Shown: piece by piece, positions 21,306 to 31,291 of the stretch
Layout of the letters: each line of letters starts with the position of its first letter
How positions within the stretch are numbered: the stretch's first letter is position 1
Assembly (NCBI RefSeq): GCF_947507565.1
Contig: NC_089191.1
Span: forward strand, 1,922,001 to 1,986,000
Reading direction: 5' to 3'
From: Oscarella lobularis
Lineage: Eukaryota; Porifera; Homoscleromorpha; Homosclerophorida; Oscarellidae
Length of the DNA: 64,000 nt
Position numbers and translations under genes: made by a program
Notes under the pieces: generated by a model
Databases searched by the model: none
The model's input: only the letters and a program-made list of their open reading frames with translations
What the model was told of the DNA's origin: nothing

Positions 21306-23667
21306 ATGTCTACTTTTCTCGTTGTTCAGCAATTGCTTTTATTTCTGCTGTGTTCGTGGCTTGTGAGCTGCGACGGCGAGATTGTGTCATGCCCGGTAAC
21401 TAGAAAGCGCCGCTCTCTCTCACTTTAATTTTTTTTTTTTTAATAGGATCCAGGTAAAGAAGTTGTTTCATTATACGTTCAATAATAATACCGTGCAACG
21501 TAAACGTTAGGACTTTCATGCAGAGTTACTCTATGGACGGAGTGGTCTCAATGCTCTCAAAGAGTGAGCTCTGAAAGTTCATATGTAAGCTTACTTCATA
21601 ACCAAACATTTTTTAGACTTGCGAGAACAGAAAACATACAAGAGAAATTATTTCCTATTTTAACAAGAACGATTGTCCAGCTCTTACTGAAGAAAAGCCC
21701 TGCGATATCGAGAAGTGTATAAGAAATTTTGATAGCGGCTATACTACCTACGTCCGTTGGGGAAAATCAACTTGCAGAGAAGGGGCTGTTTCAGTGCTGA
21801 GCGGCTACGCGGCAGCGTAAAAACAGAATACCGTTATTTTTGGTAAATTACAAAAGATATGTGCTTAGTGCTGGGATTGATGGTCGTGCTAAATGTCTTA
21901 CCCATCAACCCCAATATGAACCATTCAACTACATCTTTGACGGCGCCGGTGTAAGGAAAATGGATTTACAGATCTACGGCACTAGGGAGTTTGAAAACGG
22001 TGTAATAAAGCACCGCCCTACTAAAAAGTATGGTAAAGGAATTGCGTGTTCAATTTGCGAAGTTAGCGCATACGACGTTTTAATGATTCCAGGTAGGGGG
22101 TTTAAGAGAAAGCTGTGTCTCATTGCTTTTATCTTAACAGGTCGAAGCGAGTGTCCTTCTAATTGGATTAAAGAGTACAGCGGCTATCTAATGGGTTCTA
22201 GATACCAGATAAAACAGTGCGTAGACAAAGGCATGGATACTGTTCTTAGAAATGAATTTGACATTAAAGATAGGTAAGCAAAATAATCGGTCTAATTGAA
22301 AATCAAAACGGTTTTAATTTTGAAGAGACAACTGGAAGTTCTCTTTTCTTCAATGTAAAGACACAAGCACCTGTCTAAATGCTTATCCTTTGGAGTGCAC
22401 CGTTTGCTCTACGCCAAAGAATGTAACTGGAGCTGTATACACGCAATGGGGGAGACAAGAATGCACCAAGGGTCAGAATCTTGTCTATTCTGGTCTTTTA
22501 GTATCAGGAGGACACCCAGGGTGGTTTGAAAAACATCAGTGCTTGCCTTCAACGCTATCTAAGCCAATCAAGCCTGGGCCCTATCATACAATTGTTCTGG
22601 TCTTTGCGCGCTACCGTGACGGAAACAAGGCAATTCCATGCTCAGTATGTCTATCGGAAAACAAAGTTAGTTCTGTCATGATACCAGAACGATCAGAATG
22701 TCCTGGTGATTTGCATCAAGAGTATAGGGGCGTTCTTGCAGGCGATGCCGATATGAATTGCTTTGATAAAGATCCGCTGTACCACTTGAAAACAGTTACT
22801 CTCTCTAGTACTAGCGTGGCTGTCATTTCTACCGACTATCTTCAACCATCTTCATTCTCGGCCAAATTTCGAACCAGTTCTCAAACATCCGCGTTGATCA
22901 ATTCTCCTTGTGTATTATGCACATTCAGTCAAAAACAGTCCAAGGCGGTTTTTACGCGATTTGGTCGGACGTCGTGTCCTTCAGGTATTCCGACGCTGTA
23001 CACAGGATTTGTTGCAGGAAGAAATTATAAACTGTTTTGCTTCCCAAAACGCGATTTTCAGAAATCTGATTTTAGCCATGTCTCGAAAGGCGCTCTTGCT
23101 ACGTTGTCTGCAACACTCTACTACGCACAAAGCCATGTTATTTCTCTCAAAGCATTAACCAAGGTGCTTCGAAAGAAGGTAACGGCAATGCTTTTAAAAG
23201 ATTTAACACTAGAGTGTAACTTAATTTTATTGAGACATTACTCTTGTGCACAATAAGTAATGAAAGATGCGCTCTCGCAAAAGCTAAAACCCTATTTCTA
23301 CTAAACCAAAAATAATGTCTTTTTTTAGGTACCTTGCACTGTGTGTGCTGCTGCAGTCTCGACGTTTACTCTATTTGGAACTCATTTGTGCCCCAATTCG
23401 TTTAGAGCGGCTTACAAAGGATACGCGTTTTCTGCCGTAAGACACACGTTCTGCATTGACAAAAACCCCGAAGCCTATTCAGGTCTTACATGTAATTTAC
23501 CCTTTTCAATTAAGACGTTTTTTCTTTATACAGACGACGAATTTTATTCTATAACACACTCTCATTTATATCCCGTTAAGGCTAATTGCTTCACGCTGCC
23601 ATGCCCACCCCATATTGAATCGTTCATACTGTGCGTTCAGTGTGTTGCGTCCGAAATCAGTTACTAG
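21306..23667 (+). CDS. Gene B: secreted TSP1 + short-chain-collagen-C4-like protein
   Basis: Exons: 21306-21395 (30-residue signal peptide, hydrophobic LLLFLLCSWLVS), 21447-21453, 21511-21563, 21617-21816, 21869-22092, 22141-22273, 22326-23178, 23329-23482, 23534-23667. The summed length is 1848 bases, about 615 residues, and every phase fits. There is one TSP1 repeat (LWTEWSQCSQR to EKC), then modules YVRWGKSTCREG, ACSICEV/IPGRSECPS, YTQWGRQECTKG, PCSVCLSENK/IPERSECPG, FTRFGRTSCPSG, PCTVCAAAV/LFGTHLCPN, and an end with LPCPPHIES and CVQCVASE. This equals three tandem short-chain-collagen-C4-like units without any collagen helix. Expected to be extracellular and disulfide-rich. Closest relative here is D, inverted 5 kb downstream. 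Confidence 0.88.
21447..21453 (+). other. 7-base microexon GATCCAG of gene B
   Basis: It lies between a poly-T/TAATAG acceptor and a GTAAAG donor. Exon 1 ends in phase 0; the seven bases plus the next exon (acceptor GTTAG at 21510) read DPGLSCRVTLW in the frame of the TSP1 repeat. Skipping it would break the frame. Confidence 0.8.
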
Positions 23668-25170
23668 TCACGTGATAAGTGGACGAAATCGCAGTTTATA
23701 CCATTTTAATGGCATAGTCTGTTTCTGAATGTTGTTTTTGGCTGTTTCCTTTTGCTTTCATTGGCGGTTGTTGTCCGTGTTTTCGCTCTTGTTGTAGTTG
23801 ACCTCTATGTACTGCAGTGCTCATAAAAAAATTTTTAAATTCCGCATCTGTTTTTGTCAGTGCACAATAAGTCGCGGAAGCAGGATTTTCTAAAGAGGGG
23901 TCTTGGGGAGGTCTGCCAAAAAATGATTAATAATGATCGTTTTGCTTCTCCATCGATATCTACATCCTTCGTGGCGTTATCCGGGTAATGATCAAAATTT
24001 AAGTCCAGCTTTTCGCTGATATTTTCCAAGACTCTTTTCGGCTTTATTAGAGCGCTGTCCAAAGAACTTTTTAGGGCGAGGATTCAATTACCTGAAAATG
24101 AGGCTCCCTAAGGGGGCTCACGAGCATTTTTTTCACCCAAAACGTAATCTAAGTCTTGCAGACGCATGTCGACTATTCTGCTTGAGGATACTTTTTAGGC
24201 CTACACTTAGACGGTGCATTAGGCGCGTCTCAGTTGTTCTCCCTTGTCCAATTAAGAGCCGATTTTCTTTCGAAACTGGTCTCTCTTCCGTCGAAATTCC
24301 CTTCTCCGATGACCAAGAAAAATTGAAGAGATTATGTCTCTATCCATCTTCAAGCGAAACTAAACGAACGTGTGATGCTCAGAACGGGTAACGGCCGCAA
24401 TTATTGCTACGAGCAATAATCCCTTGGCTCTATAGTTATACTAAACCCTCAAAGGAGGCGCCTGAACCGTCGTCTCAACGTGTACCCGTTCGGATTGGCT
24501 ATATATCATTGCTTTTCTTGATAGTGATGTAGTGAAATAGGACAGGTAATTTTCAAACGAAGGTTATTTACAACCTTTCTTTTCTTCTCGAAGGGATTCA
24601 ATATGAATAGACTTGTTTTTCTTCTCAAATGTTGAAAGCAAGCGCCTGAAACTAAACTCGTAGTCTTAGTGGCGAGAGCAGATAGATTCTTGAAGGCAAT
24701 GTATATTATTTTTTTTGTAAGGGCTTTCTGTTCTTTCCGGTCGAACTGCGGTAAGCATCAAAAGATGTCAATGATTATTGTTTGGCGGCTCATATCAACC
24801 GTTTGTGGTCAGTGTTTAGAACAGCAGGATATGTCACTCGTGTAAATACTGTTGCCTCTACATAAGTAGATATATGAAGGTAGTGCAGTTACCTTTGTTC
24901 TAATACCTCTGACTCCAGAGAGGAAAGAGCGTACAGTATAGCGCGATAGAATCTTTTGCTCTACATTAGCACATATCAAAGAAAATCCGATGATAACGAT
25001 GAAAGCTGAGTAGACCTAAAAAACGTATTGTAGCTTTCGTGCGTCAGGCGTGTTTATTTCAAACGGGAGGACTGAAAGCGTCCGTTCTCGCTGATTATCC
25101 GGAGCACAAACCGCTTTGTTGTGGAGTAAATCTAATTTTTTCCTTGAGGGAAAATATTTATTTCTCTGTA
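23668..25170. other. Intergenic between gene B and the mariner element
   Basis: Bases 23830-23900 resemble 48040-48110 downstream of gene C, so the duplication extends past the gene ends. Inverted R1-like scraps occur at about 24095-24240 and 24425-24475. The ORF at 24098-24391 overlaps one of these and is not convincing. No gene was recognised. Confidence 0.45.
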
Positions 25171-25196
25171 CAGTGCGTCCAGCGCTGAACCGGAAA
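25171..25196 (+). repeat. Left terminal inverted repeat of the mariner element
   Basis: Begins CAGTGCGTCCAGCGCTGAAC; pairs with 28350-28375. TA at 25169-25170. Confidence 0.9.
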
Positions 25197-25654
25197 TTCT
25201 TCTTACGTGCGCGATGGATGTTTTCGTATCTTAAAATGCAGTACACGCCTTCAATTAAGACTCGCTTACTTACGCACATGTGTCTCCTTGCAAGTCCGGC
25301 TGTCAGCGCAAATGGAGACTGTCTCTTCGCGTGGAGAGGTCCTATTTCTCATGTCTCGTCCGCTTGGTACGTTAGGCTATTTTCCTGCCGTTTGAAGGTT
25401 CCAGCTACCCTTTTAGCCAGCGTACTTAGCTTTTATATGTCCCAGAAGTATAATAACGCTAAATGGCGGGCTGGACAGCCTTTAGAGAGACCATACCAGC
25501 GACTATTCTAAGAGGCTGAGCGTGTTTACGTTAGGCTATTTTTGGACTTCAGTGGTGCATCCTCGGGTTGGCTTCCAGCGGAAATGTCTTCGGCGTTTAC
25601 GTATCTTTGTCTTCTCTATTGGACCCAAATGCATTCGACGTCGTTTTAAGCAAC

Positions 25655-26305
25655 ATGTGCTCATCCACGTGTAGTTGTCGTAGCGCACGCAATCACGTTG
25701 CAATGGCTCCCTTCCAGGTTTTTTCCTTCTGCACGCCACTGAAGGGAATTCGCCTATCTACGCGCTACGGGCAAATGAGCGGAGGAGATTTTGTCAGTTT
25801 TCGCCGCGAGCCGGACAGTGTCCACGACCGGAATGCAATCGCGGCGACGAATCGCGGTGAAACTGTTGGCCACATTGAGCGATCCCTAGCTGCTGCTCTC
25901 GCTGATCCATTGGACGACAGACAAATTCGATTGGAAGGGTACGGCGCTTTTTTGATGACGTGCATAACGGTGCGAATTAGGGTGCTCGTTGGCGTTCCCT
26001 ACTCGGAAGGATCCAGTCGATCGTGGCGCCGCCGCGTTTGGGACTGCAATGTCAGCGTATTCGCTGCGGAAAACTGCCAGCCTGCGGTCGTTTACCGCAC
26101 ACTTCGTCAAGTCCAGTCACTCGGACTGACCGCTCGTCTCAAGGGCTGGGTCGACGAGATTGAAGAGGCGTGCAAATCGTGCACGTCCTCCGAGGGGACA
26201 CGCAGCTCAAGCCCAACGTTTGACCCGCCAGAGCGCCCTTCGTCGACGACGCCTGATCTCGGCCCGCCTGATGCTAAGCGGCGGCGACCCAACAGCCAGC
26301 AGTAA
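25655..26305 (+). CDS. HIRAN-domain protein, transposon cargo
   Basis: About 216 residues from the ATG at 25655; a later ATG at 25703 is also possible, and the frame is open upstream to 25568 without an ATG. Residues of roughly 45-120 form a HIRAN domain: GGDFVSFRREPDSVHDRNAI, GETVGHIERSLAAALADPL and a final RLEGYG. HIRAN domains bind DNA 3' ends in HLTF/Rad5 helicases (family knowledge); here the domain stands alone with no helicase or RING. The C-terminal tail is Ser/Pro-rich and ends in a basic KRRRP patch that could be a nuclear signal. Lying inside the terminal repeats and convergent with the transposase, it is cargo of the element. A role in binding transposon ends, or in steering repair after excision, is inference. 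Confidence 0.8.
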   Translation: MCSSTCSCRSARNHVAMAPFQVFSFCTPLKGIRLSTRYGQMSGGDFVSFRREPDSVHDRNAIAATNRGETVGHIERSLAAALADPLDDRQIRLEGYGAFLMTCITVRIRVLVGVPYSEGSSRSWRRRVWDCNVSVFAAENCQPAVVYRTLRQVQSLGLTARLKGWVDEIEEACKSCTSSEGTRSSSPTFDPPERPSSTTPDLGPPDAKRRRPNSQQ

Positions 26306-26399
26306 CTATCGTTCTAGAGAGTCAGAATGTCTTTGATCTAGTTGTGGCTTTTAGAAAAGCCTGAGCAATAAATCATACGTTTCCTCAACAGCTGCCCGC

Positions 26400-28148
26400 T
26401 CACGACAGCGTTGACTTTCTGTGCGACGCATAAACGTGCATTGCTCTCTCCAGTTCAATGCCGCTGAGACCCTCTCTGTAGAGTTCTTCGTGTTTCCGCA
26501 CACGCTCAAAGAAGGCGGCTATGGTGGGTGATTGAATTCGGGCAAGGCTTGCTGGCGCTGTTGTATGAAGACCCCTGATCGTGTAATCGCAGTGAGCTTT
26601 GGTGTATTGCTTTGCCATGCACCAGACCCTTTCTATGGGATTGAGCTCACAGTGAAACTTGGGCAGATACTTCACTACATGGCCGGATGAATGAACCAAG
26701 TGTTCAATTTCATTCATCTCTTCCTGAAAATCTGTGTGCGAAGCCAGCATGTCCGTCAGGAGCTGCTTGCTCTTTCCAACGACGTCAAAGCCTCTCTCTT
26801 GGAGAACTCTACTTAGCCCCTTTGGGATTCCCTTTTCATCGACCATGCTTTGCCTTTCTCCTTTCCAAATGGTGTCTCTCATGCAGGGCTGCTTTCCACC
26901 AGAACCCTTGTTCATAGCCTTTACATTAAGGGCATTTGAAGCAAACTTTCGGTGGCAAGGACTGTTGTCAAGGATGAAGAGCGCCTTCATTCCTGGATAT
27001 GTACGATCAAAAATCCTTATGGCTTTGACCATCTGTTCTTTGAACCGAGCGGCGTTCCAGTAACCTTCCCGATTGCAGCCAATTTCGAGAAACTGTCTTA
27101 CAAGCTCTTTGCCGTCAGGAGAGGAGAGAAAAGAACCGTCTTTCTCGACAATGAAATCCGACACCATCAGTGCCTGCCCTGCCGATTTTGGCTTGACGGG
27201 ATTAAAACTGCCGTCGCACCAAAAGGTTGATTGGTCCTCGTTCGAGTGAAAGATGCTCTCGTCATGGTAAACGCGGACAAGACCGGATTCATCGTACTCC
27301 GCCAACTGCCTCAGGTACAGAGAGCGGTAGATGACAACGTCCTCGCGCTCGTGACCGTCAACGTACATTCCTTTCTTGTACCTGGTCACCTTGAAGTCGA
27401 GCCGTTTCATCCACTGGTGAACGGTGGATCGAGAGACAGCCATGTTGGCGTTCCCAAGAAGAGGAAGGACGCGTGAATTTACAAAGTTCTGCACGTCGAC
27501 GAGGGTAAGATTAGGCTGCCCTTTTCTGCAGCTATTGCCTCGCACGAATTCCTTTAGCATAATCTGAAGGTCGTCCTCTCCCTCCAAAAGCCAAACCTGC
27601 CCTCTTTTCCTCTCCTCTTCGCATGCCTCACCACCTTCAGCAATATGCCCCATCCAATCGCGTACTGTAGCACCGCTGCATCCAAGAAGAGCAGCCGCTT
27701 TTTGGCACGCTTTTGTTATCCCAAGATGAAGGAATTGTCGGACCAGATATGCGGCGAACATCATGCGATTCGTTCCGGCGAGATCCCGCATCCAATCGTC
27801 GACACGCTCGCTTACAACTTCCATTTGTTGAGCCCACTTGTGCGTACTGGGCTCTTCAGAAGGCGTGACGGGAAGGTCCGTGTCATGGGGCCGTTTTCTT
27901 CCTCTTCCACCGGCGCGGCCACCCTTTGCAGCATCTCCCCGGGGTTGGAGCTTGTGCATCCTGTTGACATTGGAGATCAACGCGAGGGCACGCCTCTGGC
28001 TGGCACGCCTTGGTCGCGTGATTGACGAAACGTCTTCAAGTGCTTCCGAAGAACCGGAAGAAGCACCGCTGGCGTTTACAAACACCGGTTGTGATGTGAT
28101 GGTGTTTAGAAACACCGGTTCCGACGCAAGCGATACGCGAGAAGCCAT
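26400..28148 (-). CDS. DDE transposase, Tc1/mariner-IS630 type
   Basis: 582 residues from the ATG at 28148; the frame is open further upstream to 28175 but without an ATG. The N-terminal part is basic (GGRAGGRGRKRPH) and is followed by helix-turn-helix-like segments (KACQKAAALLGCSGATVRDW; SRSTVHQWMKRLDF). The catalytic core shows YHDESIFHSNEDQ (first Asp), FILDNSPCHR (second Asp) and KFHCELNPIERVW (third acidic residue), the DDE_3-like pattern of this superfamily. It cuts the terminal repeats and inserts at TA. No frameshift or stop is seen. The stop at 26400-26402 faces the HIRAN gene's stop at 26305. Confidence 0.9.
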   Translation of the reverse strand: MASRVSLASEPVFLNTITSQPVFVNASGASSGSSEALEDVSSITRPRRASQRRALALISNVNRMHKLQPRGDAAKGGRAGGRGRKRPHDTDLPVTPSEEPSTHKWAQQMEVVSERVDDWMRDLAGTNRMMFAAYLVRQFLHLGITKACQKAAALLGCSGATVRDWMGHIAEGGEACEEERKRGQVWLLEGEDDLQIMLKEFVRGNSCRKGQPNLTLVDVQNFVNSRVLPLLGNANMAVSRSTVHQWMKRLDFKVTRYKKGMYVDGHEREDVVIYRSLYLRQLAEYDESGLVRVYHDESIFHSNEDQSTFWCDGSFNPVKPKSAGQALMVSDFIVEKDGSFLSSPDGKELVRQFLEIGCNREGYWNAARFKEQMVKAIRIFDRTYPGMKALFILDNSPCHRKFASNALNVKAMNKGSGGKQPCMRDTIWKGERQSMVDEKGIPKGLSRVLQERGFDVVGKSKQLLTDMLASHTDFQEEMNEIEHLVHSSGHVVKYLPKFHCELNPIERVWCMAKQYTKAHCDYTIRGLHTTAPASLARIQSPTIAAFFERVRKHEELYREGLSGIELERAMHVYASHRKSTLS

Positions 28149-28349
28149 GAAAACAGTTCGAATTACGCACAACAAAAGTTAGAAAGTCCCGGTCATACCC
28201 CGGAAGTTCGCATTCACCTCGAAAGGGGACTCTCTGTTTTGGTTGACGTTTTTATTGCGTTAAATCTTCGTTTAGAGCACACACATGCCGTACAAAAAGG
28301 TTTGAAGTTCAGAAAGCAAGATTACAGTACCGTACGCACGGCGTACATT

Positions 28350-28375
28350 TTTCTGGTTTAGCGCTGGACGCACTG
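28350..28375 (-). repeat. Right terminal inverted repeat of the mariner element
   Basis: Ends GCGCTGGACGCACTG; followed by TA at 28376-28377. Confidence 0.9.
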
Positions 28376-28561
28376 TAGCTACTAAAAAGCGTCACGCTTT
28401 AGTGCTGATAGAATTGGTGTCATAACATTTATTACTAAAGGTCAGGCAGCAGGAACACCAACCGTCAAACAAAGCAGAAAGAAACCACCAATAACAACAT
28501 TCAGAAACAAACTATGCGATTAAAATGATATAAACGGCGATTTCGTCCACTGATCACATGA

Positions 28562-30858
28562 CTAGTAACTGATTTCGGACGCAACACACTGCGCGCACAG
28601 TATGATCGATTCAAAATAGGGTGGGAACGGCATCGTGACGCAATTAGCCTTAGCGGGATAGAAAGGTTCGGGAGAATAAATCTCAAAGTTGTCGTCTGCG
28701 AAAAGAAGAAACGTTTTAATTGAAAACGGTAAATTACATGTAAGACCTAAAAAGGCTTCAGGGTTTTTGTCAATGCAGATCGTTTCTCTAAGGGAAGAAA
28801 ACGCGTATCCTTCGTAAGCAGCTCTAAATGAATTGGGACACAAATGAGTTCCAAATAGAGTAAACGTCGAGACTGCAGCGGCACACACAGTGCAAGGTAT
28901 CTGCAAAAAAAATGACATTTTTTGGTTTAGTAGCAATAGGGTTTTAGCTTTTGCGAGAGCGCATTTTCATTACTTAATAAAGTTATTGTGAACAAGAGTG
29001 CACGTCTCAATAAAATTGAGTTACTCTAGTGTTAAATCTTTTAAAAGCATTACCGTTACCTTCTTTCGATCCATCTCGTTTAGTGCTTTGAGTGAAATTT
29101 TTCGTCTACTTCCGAAGTATAGTGATCCAGCCAACATTGTTGAGCGACTATGAGCGCCTTTCGAAACATGGCTAAAATCTGCTTTTTGAAAATCGCGTTT
29201 TGGAAAGCACAAGTGTTCATAATTTCTTCCTCCAACATATCCTGTGTACAGCGTCGGAATACCTGAAGGACACGACGTCCGACCAAATCGCGTAAAAACA
29301 GCCTTTGGCTGTTTTGGACTAGATGTGCATAATACGCAAGGAGAAATGATCCGCATGTTTGAAAACTCTGTTCCAAATTTGGCCGAATATGAAAATGGAT
29401 GATGATAGTCGGTATGAATGACAGCCACAAAAGAATTAGAGGTTGCAACTGTTTTCAACTGGTACACAGGATCTTTATCAAAGCAATTAATACTGGTTGT
29501 GCCTGCCAGAACGCCCGTATACTCTTGATGCAAATCACCAGGGCAGTCTGATCGATCTGGCATCATGACAGAATTAACTTTGTTTTCCGATAGACATACT
29601 GAACATGGTATTGCGTTTTCCGTTGAGACAGAGTTGGAGTTTGGGATATATCTATATCGCTCACCGTATCGTGCAAAGACCAGAACCATGACTTGATAGA
29701 CCACATGCGCGATTGGTTTAGGTGCATGGCATAGATGGCATTGAAGGCAAGCAGTCTAGTGGTCCCGACTGCAAATTATTCCTGTGTCTTCTTGATACTA
29801 CAAGACCAGAATAGACGACATTCTGACCCTTGGTGCATTCTTGTCTCCCCCATCGCGTGTATACAGCCCCAGTTACATTCTTTGGCGTAGAGCAAACGGT
29901 GCACTCTAATGGATCAACATCGAAATAGTTTTGTTTGTTATCGTCTCTACTTTGAAGAAAAGAGAACATCCAGTTGTCTCTTCAAAATTAAAGCAGTTAT
30001 AATTTTCAATTAAACCTATTATTTGCTTACCTATATTTGTCGTCGAATTCATTTATAAGAACAGTTTCCATGCCTTTGTCTACGCACTCTCTGATCTGGT
30101 ATCTAGAACCCATTAGATAGCCGCTGTACTCTTTAATCCAATTAGAAGGACACTCGCTTCGACCTGTTAAGATAAAAGCAATAAGACACAGCTTCCTCTT
30201 ACAACGCCTATATACATACCTGGAATCATTATAACGCCGTACGCGTTAACTTCGCAAATTGAACACGCAATTCCTTCACCATTATACTCTTTAGCAGGGC
30301 GGTCCCTCATTTTACCGTTTTCATACACCCAAGAGCCGTAGATCTGTAAATCCATTTTCTTTTCACTTACAAAGTCATACATGTAGTTAAGTGGTTCATA
30401 TTGGGGTTTCTTGGTAAGACATTTATGACCTCCGGTCAGTGCACTAAACAAATATATTTGTAATGTACCAAAAATAACGGTTTTGTGTTTTTACGACGCC
30501 GCGTAGCCGCTCAGAAGTGCAAAAGCCCCTTCTCTGCAAGTTGATTTTCCCCAACGGACGTAGGTGGTAGAACCGCCGCTACCGACATTTCTTATGCACT
30601 TTTCGATATCGCAGGGCTTTTCTTTAGTAAGCACAGGACAATCGTTCTTGTCAAAATAGGAAATAATTTCTCTTGTACGTTTTCTGCTCTCGCAGGTCTA
30701 AAAATTGTTCGGTTTTGAAATAAGCTTACATATGAACTTTCAGAGCTCACTCTTTGAGGAGGGGCTTTTTGTACTACCATGTCTTTAGGTCTTTCATGTT
30801 TTGGAGACGTCTTATTTCCGTGCTTAAGAAGAAACTCTACATAGAAAGCGATGGCCAT
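28562..30858 (-). pseudogene. D: broken TSP1/short-chain-collagen-C4-like paralogue
   Basis: Exons on minus line up with gene B: 30495-30697, 30220-30443, 30031-30163, 29060-29979, 28747-28900, 28562-28695, with introns kept, so it is a DNA-level copy and not a retrocopy. Defects: (1) the signal-peptide exon, the microexon and the first half of the TSP1 repeat are absent; an unrelated open exon (30751-30858, ATG at 30858) joins at the conserved TCAAAGA/GTGAGC donor. (2) A 13-base insertion near 29730 shifts the frame in the large exon. (3) A conserved cysteine near the C-terminus reads Phe (MPFPPY where B has LPCPPH). Transcription cannot be excluded, but a secreted full-length product is unlikely. 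It is inverted relative to B, with the mariner element between. Confidence 0.82.
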
Positions 30859-31291
30859 TTTGAAAACAAACAATTACAAGGATTTGCGTTTTGGAGACGA
30901 TGTACTATCATCCGATGACACGATCGAATACGCATGTACCAAAGAGAATCCGTGCGACATTTCTTCCAACGCATTTGTCACGTTTCAGGCGAATAATTCG
31001 GTTGAATGTAAGTAAGAGCAAGTGCTGAGAACACATTATCTCAAATACGATGCGAAACTTTTGGTGATTAATTTTGAAGAGCAAAATGTCACCTTTATTG
31101 TATCCGTCACTTCTCCCACCTCATTTAATATAAGAGGTCTCGAATTATTTGAAATTCGTCTGCTGTTGAATGAAAAGCAAAAGGTCGCTATTCGTCTTCC
31201 GGTCATTGCAGTGGATCCGCCTACGAAATACGTCGCCTTCCGGATTGATCCGTCAGCTGGAACGTACACAATAATCGACCGTTTTGAATAG
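30851..31291 (+). pseudogene. Unknown ORF interrupted by one stop
   Basis: From ATG 30851 the frame is open for 54 codons (ending ANNSVECK), hits TAA at 31013-31015, then continues in the same frame for 92 codons to TAG near 31291. The second part reads as ordinary protein (KLLVINFEEQNVTFIVSV, VIAVDPPTKYVAFRIDPS). A GT-AG intron around the stop would be only about 22 bases and would not restore the frame. So this is either two short products or one gene with a nonsense change. No family is recognised. Its ATG overlaps, on the opposite strand, the ATG of D's odd first exon. Confidence 0.4.

Larger units (their letters stand above)
25171..28375. mobile_element. Complete Tc1/mariner-superfamily transposon carrying a HIRAN gene
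   Basis: The ends are inverted repeats of about 26 bases beginning CAGTGCGTCCAGCGCT (left from 25171, right ending 28375), with two mismatches in that length. TA lies directly outside both ends (25169-25170 and 28376-28377), the target duplication of this superfamily. The element is 3205 bp and holds two convergent genes: a HIRAN-domain protein (plus) and a DDE transposase (minus), whose stops are about 95 bases apart. Both ORFs are intact, so the element may be recent or active. It sits between the facing 3' ends of gene B and pseudogene D. Confidence 0.9.
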
